Shown here in pieces: positions 61,801 to 64,000 of a stretch of 64,000 nt of DNA. The notes under the pieces are model-generated. The model was not told the origin of the DNA, made no database searches, and saw only the letters and a list, made by a program, of their open reading frames with translations. Source of the DNA: Stenotrophomonas rhizophila (GTDB lineage Bacteria; Pseudomonadota; Gammaproteobacteria; Xanthomonadales; Xanthomonadaceae); contig NZ_RCDC01000008.1 in the NCBI RefSeq assembly GCF_003651185.1, positions 154,431-218,430 of the forward strand, given 5' to 3'. Every line of letters starts with the position of its first letter. Within the stretch, counting starts at the first letter, position 1. The position numbers were made by a program, and so were the translations under genes.

Positions 61801-64000
61801 CCGCGACCTCACCCTGCAGGCCACCACGGTGGACAGCAGCGACGGCGGCGTGCTGCTCTCGGCCGGGCGCAACCTGGCGTTGACCACCGCGCAGGAAACC
61901 CACGATCTGGTGGTGGACGAAACCACCCGCAAGAAGAAGACGCTGTCCAGCACCACCACCACCACCCATGACCAGAGCTCGGCCAGCTATGCGGTGGGCA
62001 GCACCATCGGTGGCAAGACGGTGGACATGATCGCGGGCAACGATGTGACCATCACCGGCTCCACCGTGTTGGCCGACAACGACCTGCGCATCGCCGCGGC
62101 CAACAACATCACCATCGAATCGGCACAGGACACCTACAGCGAGGCGAGCAGCTTCAGCCAGAAGAAATCCGGCATCACCGGCGGCTTCGGCAATGGCGTG
62201 GCGTCGGTGGGCTACAGCAGCTCGCGCAGCACCAACGACAGCGCCACCCAGTCCACCACCCAGGTGGCCTCGGCCGTGGGCTCGATGGACGGCAACGTGC
62301 TGATCAATGCCGGCAACCAGCTGACCATCGCCGCCTCCGATGTCGCCGCCGGCAACAACCTCACCCTGGCCGGCAAGGACATCAACCTGATCGCGCGGCA
62401 GGACACGCTGGAGACGCAGAGCAGCGCCTCCAGCAAATCCAGTGGCCTCTCGGTGGGGGTGACCTACGATCCCACCAAGGCCTATCGCAGCGCCCGCGAT
62501 TCCACCACCGACGGCATGGCCGACAGTGGCTCCACCATGGGCAAGATCACCCGCAATGCTGAAGGCGCCGCCTCCGGCCTGCGGGCGGCCACCACCTCCA
62601 CGGTGATCACCGCGGGCAGCCAGCGCTCCAACAGCAACGAGAGCCACTCCAGCAGCGATGCGCGGGTAAGCCAGCTCAGTGCGGGCGGCGACCTCACCCT
62701 GATCGCCAACGGCGGCTCGATCTACAGCCAGGGCGCGCAGATGGCAGCCGAGGGCGATGCCCTGCTGCTGGCCACCAAGGACATCGTGTTCGATGTCGCC
62801 CACAACACCGAATCCAGCACCAGCCAGAGCAGCGGCAAGGGCTGGGGCATCGCCAACAACACCAGTGGCCTGCCGTTCGGCACCAACAATTCGCGCAGTG
62901 AAGGCAGCGGCAGCAGCGACACCATCACCGGTACCCAGCTGTCGGTGGGCGGTGGGGTGCGCATGGCGACCAGTGAGGGGGATATCAGTCTCACAGCCGC
63001 CAACATCGTGGCCGAGAAGGACGTGAACATCCACGCCGCGGGCGACCTGACCATCCGCAGTGGCCAGGACACGGTGGGCAACACCAACACCTCGCAGAGC
63101 AAGGCGATCGGCACGGTGCAGATCTCCGACACCGAGAAGTTCTCCGGCTGGCACCGGCAGGAGCATGACGATGACAGTGCGCAGGTATCGCAGGTGGCCA
63201 GCAATGTCGGCAGCCTGGGCGGCAACGTCAACCTGAGCGCTGGCGGCACCTACAGCCAGATTGCCAGCAACGTGGTGTCGGCCAAGGACATCAACATCAC
63301 CGCCGCGCAGATCGAACTGCTCACCGCCGACGAGGTCGGGCACTCCTCGCAGCGCGATGACGATCTGAAGATCGGCGTGTTCGCGCGGGTGAAGTCGCCC
63401 TTCATCGACCTCATCAACAACGTGGATGCGGCCCGGCAGTCCGACGGTCGCCTGTCGTCCATGCAGAACATGGCAGCGGCCGCCAATGCCTACCAGTCGG
63501 CCAGTGCGATCGCCAACGCGGCCGGTGCCGGGGGCAGCGGTGCCTTGTTCAATGCCGAGGCCGGTATCGGCTTCAAAACCGCCAACAGCAGCGCGGACAG
63601 CAGCAGCGTGGTCTCGCAGGGCTCCACGCTTCAGGCTGGTGGCAACCTCAACCTGACCAGCACCAGCGGTGACATCCATGTGGTGCAGGGCAACCTGAGT
63701 GCGGGCAACACGGTGAGCCTGGATTCGGCACGCGACATCCTGCTGGAAGCCGGTAAAGCGCAGCTTGCCGACCGCAGCAAGAGCAGCAACGCTGGCGCGG
63801 AAGTGGGCGTGGGTGTCGCGGTAGGCGCGCAGACCGGCGTGTACGTGTATGCCGAAGCCAGCGTGGGCAGCAGCAAGTCCAACGCGGACAGCACCACCTG
63901 GCAGAACACCACGCTCACGGGCCAGAACATCTCGCTCAAGGCCGAGGGTGACACCACCCTGCGCGGTGCCACCGCGACGGCCGACCGCATCGATGTAAAG
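49859..64000 (+). CDS. Giant TpsA/filamentous haemagglutinin (CdiA-like) exoprotein, C-terminus beyond window
   Basis: The frame starts at GTG 49859 (AAAGGAAG upstream) and stays open for 4,714 codons to the window end. Residues 1-25 (MNRVYRLVFNRTLGVMQVAS) are the extended signal region of TPS proteins; cleavage is likely after residue 63. The TPS domain (about 64-310) has NPAGI at 181-185. Then comes a haemagglutinin shaft of repeated LDN-x-GGTL units, a Gly/Thr/Pro linker at 424-470, five large modules from about residue 685, a Gly/Gln/Ala stretch at about 3395-3557, and the conserved FHA/CdiA segment LSSDYLLQRAGYEP...QKRLGDGFYEQ near 3580-3610. C-terminal haemagglutinin repeats continue to the edge. 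The toxin or effector end is not visible, so CdiA-like contact-dependent inhibition is possible but not shown. Confidence 0.93.
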   Translation, partial: MNRVYRLVFNRTLGVMQVASELVTAPRGGCDARGGNTMATLRPMSFALWLVLGWVGLVQPLSAQQVPDAGRIIADPGAPAQQRPTVVTSANGTPQVNITTPSAAGVSRNQYQQLDVGRQGVILNNSRTDVQTQIGGWVQGNPWLATGTARVILNEVNGSNPSHLNGYVEVAGARAQVVIANPAGIQIDGAGFLNASRVTLTTGTPILNNGALEGYRVQGGAIRVSGAGLDASLTDYTDIITRSLQVNAGIWANQLQASLGTNVVSADHSSVTAQTPTGGAPAFALDVGALGGMYANRIWLVGNEHGVGMSNAGKIGAQAGELVVTADGRLENTGALHAQQDTRITAAGGVANAGTLSAERELRVETPADLDNSGGTLNARRIEVNADALRNRGGSIEQVGSQTLQLSGADISNEQGRIGTVASTSPGQETGGGTTGQPGSGGTPGTGTPTPGQGGTGGTTPPTPTAPLAAGTLNIATSLDNDGGAIDATGILQLSARNSLDNSRGTLGVQTLQVQGEALRNVDGRLEVQGAASAQVQTLDNSGGHLALAQTFQLQAQSLFNRGGTLAHGGSAATTWSIGTLDNSDGSLASNATTFGLDLGHLINTRGSLSHAGSNGLQLRADRLDGVQGTIATAGDIALQLGSADHRKAQLIANQVSLTAGDVDNRGGRVLSTGQRASTLTVQGTLDNGDGGTLASNGDLQITAAQLGNAGGTVQQAGTGSLRIDAVNLQGQGGTVFSNGSLVVQGDTTNLRDGTTSAQRIVITTGDLITAGGTLTSAGTEVLDLQVARTLDNTGGTLGSNGALAIDSTTLINTGGKLIAAGTGQTTLHASEALHNQGGTLSSNGDLRIDAGRLLNGGGSIDHAGNGALQITTATLSGGEGNIASNGLLQLQAQTVDLHKATTRGREVDIRAGALDNTGGTLLSLGEQAMQLRIRGSLVNDGGTLTANGAQQIEAGALSNRAGALNAAGTADTRLIVAGTLDNTGGTVASNAGALQLQAGALVNADGTISHAGQNGLSITTGRLDGQRGRIGTAGALELSAGAVDHRGASVAAEQLDITAQSLDNRGGSIIATGTAANTLQVTDTLDNGDGGTLASNGDLSISANTLGNAGGTIQQAGTGTLAIKVDTLNGHAGTLLSNGALDLQGDTLDLRNGTTSAQQIRIDSERLITAGGQLSALGTQALQVQARNLLDNSGGTLGSNGAVDISAGRFINDHGKLIAAGEAASQVRVAQLLDNTGGAISGNGDLRIEAEVLRNADGTLVAADALHLQGETLDLRDGAVGATQITVQAGSLDNTGGTLSATGTADMHLQVREQLTNDTGTIAANGAQRIEAGALSNRGGTLSSAGTGNSQIHVTGQLDNSKGVIASNAAALEVASGSLRNIDGTLSHAGTQGLTLSTGQLLGQDGHIVTAGGLTLTAGEVDHRGATLQATQIALAAQAFDNRGGQLVATGTQANHIDVAGALDNGDDGLVASNGDLTLNAALLGNAGGTVQQAGNGLLAINAATLNGAGGTLLSNGTLHVQGDTTDLRAGTTSAQRIRIETGDLTTAGGTLTATSTDALVLQARDRLDNTGGTVATNGALGLRASTLLNTGGNLQAAGAAASQLSIGQALQNRGGKILTSGDLDVTAASLDNQGGTVHSATDLSVGVDGLLDNSNTGLIASGGDAQLRAGTLDNRSGSIEQAGEGQLQIDTGTLQGAGGRIISNGALTLQGEALDIRGGTTAARQVTVTAGRLDNAGGTLSSTGEQTMVLQVRDALGNDGGTIAANGAQQINTGTLSNVAGTLSSAGTADTHIEVVGQFDNTRGTLASNGGALTVQTGSLVNDTGRIHHAGQNGLTLQAGSLQGQKGSIATAGTLTLRADAIDHRDATLSAGQLDIIATALDNRGGTVLSTGTQANTVRVDGTLDNGDDATLASNGDLQITAATLGNAGGTVQQAGTGTLSITAATLNGHGGTLVSNGALALSGDTTDLRNGTTSAQQIRIDTGDLTTAGGNLVATGTGPLALNVRNRLDNTGGTLASNGTVDLRAATLINNQGTLQAAGAGSNQLQLGQALENRGGRILATGATVIGAASVDNRGGTLQTGGALTIGVDGRLDNSGQGVIASGGDAHLTAATLDNQTGSIEHAGEGTLAIEVTDLHGAGGRIVGNGALQLKGDTLDLSGATTGARQVTVTAGSLDTSKGTLTSTGTQAMTLQVDRALTNNGGTIAANGAQQITAGSLSNIDGTLSAAGAGDTRINVLGTFDNTRGDVASNGRQLQIDAARLINEEGTLSHGGTQSLTLTVGQLDGAKGTIVSAGALALQAGAVDHRGATLNATQLTVQAESFNNQGGTVLATGGQASSLDVSGVLDNGNGGTLASNGDLQITAATLGNAGGTVQQAGTGTLAINAHTLNGQGGKLLSNGSLALIGENTDLRDGTTAAQRIRIETGELVTAGGTLTATGTDVLALNVRGRLDNTAGTLASNGTLDLRAAQLLNNQGTVQAAGAGSNQLALGGALENRSGRILTTGNATVTAASVDNRGGTLHSDGSSTLTVTVDGLLDNSAQGTVSSGGNAHITTQSLNNEAGTLAAGAALQLDSATQVRNTAGLIQAGTDLRATSNGIDNHSGRIIAGTVDLDTRGYTLDNRAGTVASLTGGAALRTGLLDNSGGLLQSAGNLHINTAGQALINTNANGNGINSSGTLEIHSGAFDNRAGAVFGQGAITVNASSVDNTAGGALVGATDLTLRAQSVANAGGKITVGRNADIVLPGALDNRGGLVAAGGTLALQAGNIDNRYTLSAPTGPALGLQGKHLQLGTGSLDNQQGQILADTLVVQVAGQLNNTGGQISASETSDIRADSIANAGGSLVAGSNQIVRTREITGDGKLLSQGDMTLELGQSHTNTGELAANGTLTLAIQGNLDNLGKLQGAGVNISAGNIHNAASGEISSVGLTRLVASGELLNRGLLDGRITHIDAGTLNNIGTGRIYGDHIAIQAGTLNNLAENVGGAQRSATIAARQRLDLGVGVLNNRGQSLIFSDGDAAIGGALNGLTAVGSAQRIDNLSSTIEIAGNLDMSALAVNNIRENVVVQQQTIQHGPVTLTQPGWFKNGNNTAGNLRDTSNFQPYEVYYLNPADILEDTAYITPDGQQIRRAVVRLTASTSAYYFARGGLDGERGERSRLPAQDGTVVIYYVSRADSRNNPDQLGAGAEDPFRDLSLMPPGNRQFRYDSDTLAYNNAYGTCTTTCVQLITYPDYDNPEAMLINMQRHTSNTSGNEKTRVATRTTTEDVVVSAGADAVINAGGHMRIATDALRNEYASIAAGGNLAVVGLNVGESSIINTAKTLFRTHSFSNVSITYGGSRSQWNAAPISEQIGVLGAGITAGGKLSIDVGNLRNENTGRDAPNVRDGDSMANLNTGGPGAGSVGPGAGAVQGPGQSSGQGAGPVNAQGPTAAGAAHGQTGSAVQGPGHAGGHIADGAHAQGPSAAGAAQGAAGQGLQGADRTSGQLADAANAQGPSQVGSAGPGTGTVQDIVAGQAAQATATGPGAVQAGSHAGSGGNAALANKQVVAAAGNDPHVVVTTTPNASAPSASLFNVDANRGSYLVETDPRFASYRSWLSSDYLLQRAGYEPSQTQKRLGDGFYEQKLVREQIGELTGRRFLDGHASDEDQYRALLEAGATVASAWSLRPGVALTAEQMARLTSDIVWLVEQDVTLADGTTVRALVPQVYLRVMPGDLDTNGALLAGADIDIKLRGDLVNSGAIAGRQLVSIDAGNIRNVSGGQISGQQVGLQATHDIDIIGSTVTATDALGLKAGGNITVASTTREWRDNGDLLVQQTTTLDRVAGLYVTNKDGAGVLSVNAGGNVELRAAQLANAGTDGLTAIVAGGDLSLTSVAEQSSVSLTHDARNFNSQSQLINIGTTIRGAGDVVLKAGNDLNLTAANVSAANALVAQAGRDINSVAVVDTRTFDSGAKSKNGSREVSAADGWVLGSQLSGGEGAALQAGRDLTLQATTVDSSDGGVLLSAGRNLALTTAQETHDLVVDETTRKKKTLSSTTTTTHDQSSASYAVGSTIGGKTVDMIAGNDVTITGSTVLADNDLRIAAANNITIESAQDTYSEASSFSQKKSGITGGFGNGVASVGYSSSRSTNDSATQSTTQVASAVGSMDGNVLINAGNQLTIAASDVAAGNNLTLAGKDINLIARQDTLETQSSASSKSSGLSVGVTYDPTKAYRSARDSTTDGMADSGSTMGKITRNAEGAASGLRAATTSTVITAGSQRSNSNESHSSSDARVSQLSAGGDLTLIANGGSIYSQGAQMAAEGDALLLATKDIVFDVAHNTESSTSQSSGKGWGIANNTSGLPFGTNNSRSEGSGSSDTITGTQLSVGGGVRMATSEGDISLTAANIVAEKDVNIHAAGDLTIRSGQDTVGNTNTSQSKAIGTVQISDTEKFSGWHRQEHDDDSAQVSQVASNVGSLGGNVNLSAGGTYSQIASNVVSAKDINITAAQIELLTADEVGHSSQRDDDLKIGVFARVKSPFIDLINNVDAARQSDGRLSSMQNMAAAANAYQSASAIANAAGAGGSGALFNAEAGIGFKTANSSADSSSVVSQGSTLQAGGNLNLTSTSGDIHVVQGNLSAGNTVSLDSARDILLEAGKAQLADRSKSSNAGAEVGVGVAVGAQTGVYVYAEASVGSSKSNADSTTWQNTTLTGQNISLKAEGDTTLRGATATADRIDVK
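51914..58225 (+). repeat. Five long tandem modules in the exoprotein shaft
   Basis: The line starting CTGGACAACGGCGATGGC recurs at 51914, 53114, 54248, 55574 and 56900, each time leading to LASNGDLQI, GNAGGTVQQAG and later a QRIRI(D/E)TG(D/E)L(T/V)TAGG segment at 52135, 53336, 54470, 55793 and 57119. The spacings are 1200, 1134, 1326 and 1326 bases, all divisible by three (400, 378, 442, 442 residues). Units 3 and 4 have the same length. The last copy degrades around 57900-58225. Confidence 0.8.
60040..60530 (+). other. Gly/Gln/Ala-rich low-complexity segment of the exoprotein
   Basis: About 163 residues made of repeats such as GPGAG, AQGPS and AGAAQ, with little else. It lies between the haemagglutinin shaft and the conserved segment before the C-terminal repeats. 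It is unlike the rest of the protein in composition and looks like a flexible spacer or collagen-like stretch. Confidence 0.75.

Noticed and set aside
48362..63679. Very long minus-strand open frames (about 1,544, 1,690 and 1,763 codons) opposite the exoprotein
   Set aside because: They are antisense to a repetitive, high-GC coding region; their products are low-complexity and have no family features. The plus frame from 49859 has signal, TPS domain and haemagglutinin motifs.

Overview
The window is a high-GC chromosomal segment that looks like a Stenotrophomonas-type member of the Xanthomonadaceae. The main reason is the repeated GTAG-headed palindromes between genes (about 125-182, 23478, 29803, 42198-42284, 45789), which match the SMAG repeats known from S. 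maltophilia. The gene set (gltBD, MrfAB-like repair pair, three TldD/E proteins, PII-AmtB, a two-partner secretion system) fits that group. The species itself is inference. No rRNA, tRNA, CRISPR array, prophage or insertion sequence was seen.

Layout. 1-4684 (minus): start of gltD and all of gltB, the ammonia-assimilating glutamate synthase. 4856-12102: mixed housekeeping and envelope genes, including three separate lipoproteins of or near the I78 protease-inhibitor family, a poxvirus-type topoisomerase IB, a short-chain dehydrogenase with a histone H1-like tail, a periplasmic serine hydrolase, and a BlaI repressor/M56 protease pair with two operator-like repeats. 12151-15742 (minus): an MrfB-like exonuclease and MrfA-like helicase; the helicase frame is broken by one base. 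16452-29038 (minus): a long block of MoxR ATPase, DUF58, BatA-type, DUF4175-like and unrecognised membrane proteins, a DUF4159 protein, a TldE/PmbA protein and two TldD paralogues with twin-arginine signals. This is the best candidate here for a poorly described multi-gene system.

29183-42189 (mostly plus): methyltransferase, TPR-like exported protein, AEC transporter, AAA+ ATPase (minus), then a tight ParA-SixA-YceI-phospholipase D run, thioesterase, acyltransferase, alpha/beta hydrolase, TPR-sulfotransferase and a PEBP protein. 42325-44015 (minus): META/DUF4377 lipoprotein and UppP.

44129-47879: a nitrogen block of glnA, PII (glnK) and amtB. glnA has a near-consensus sigma-54 promoter and two NtrC-type sites upstream. 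Together with gltBD at the other end, the window holds both arms of the GS-GOGAT cycle and its ammonium sensing and transport.

48062-64000: a two-partner secretion pair, a TpsB/FhaC-type outer-membrane transporter and a giant filamentous haemagglutinin/CdiA-type exoprotein of more than 4,714 residues that runs off the end of the window, so its C-terminal effector region is not visible.
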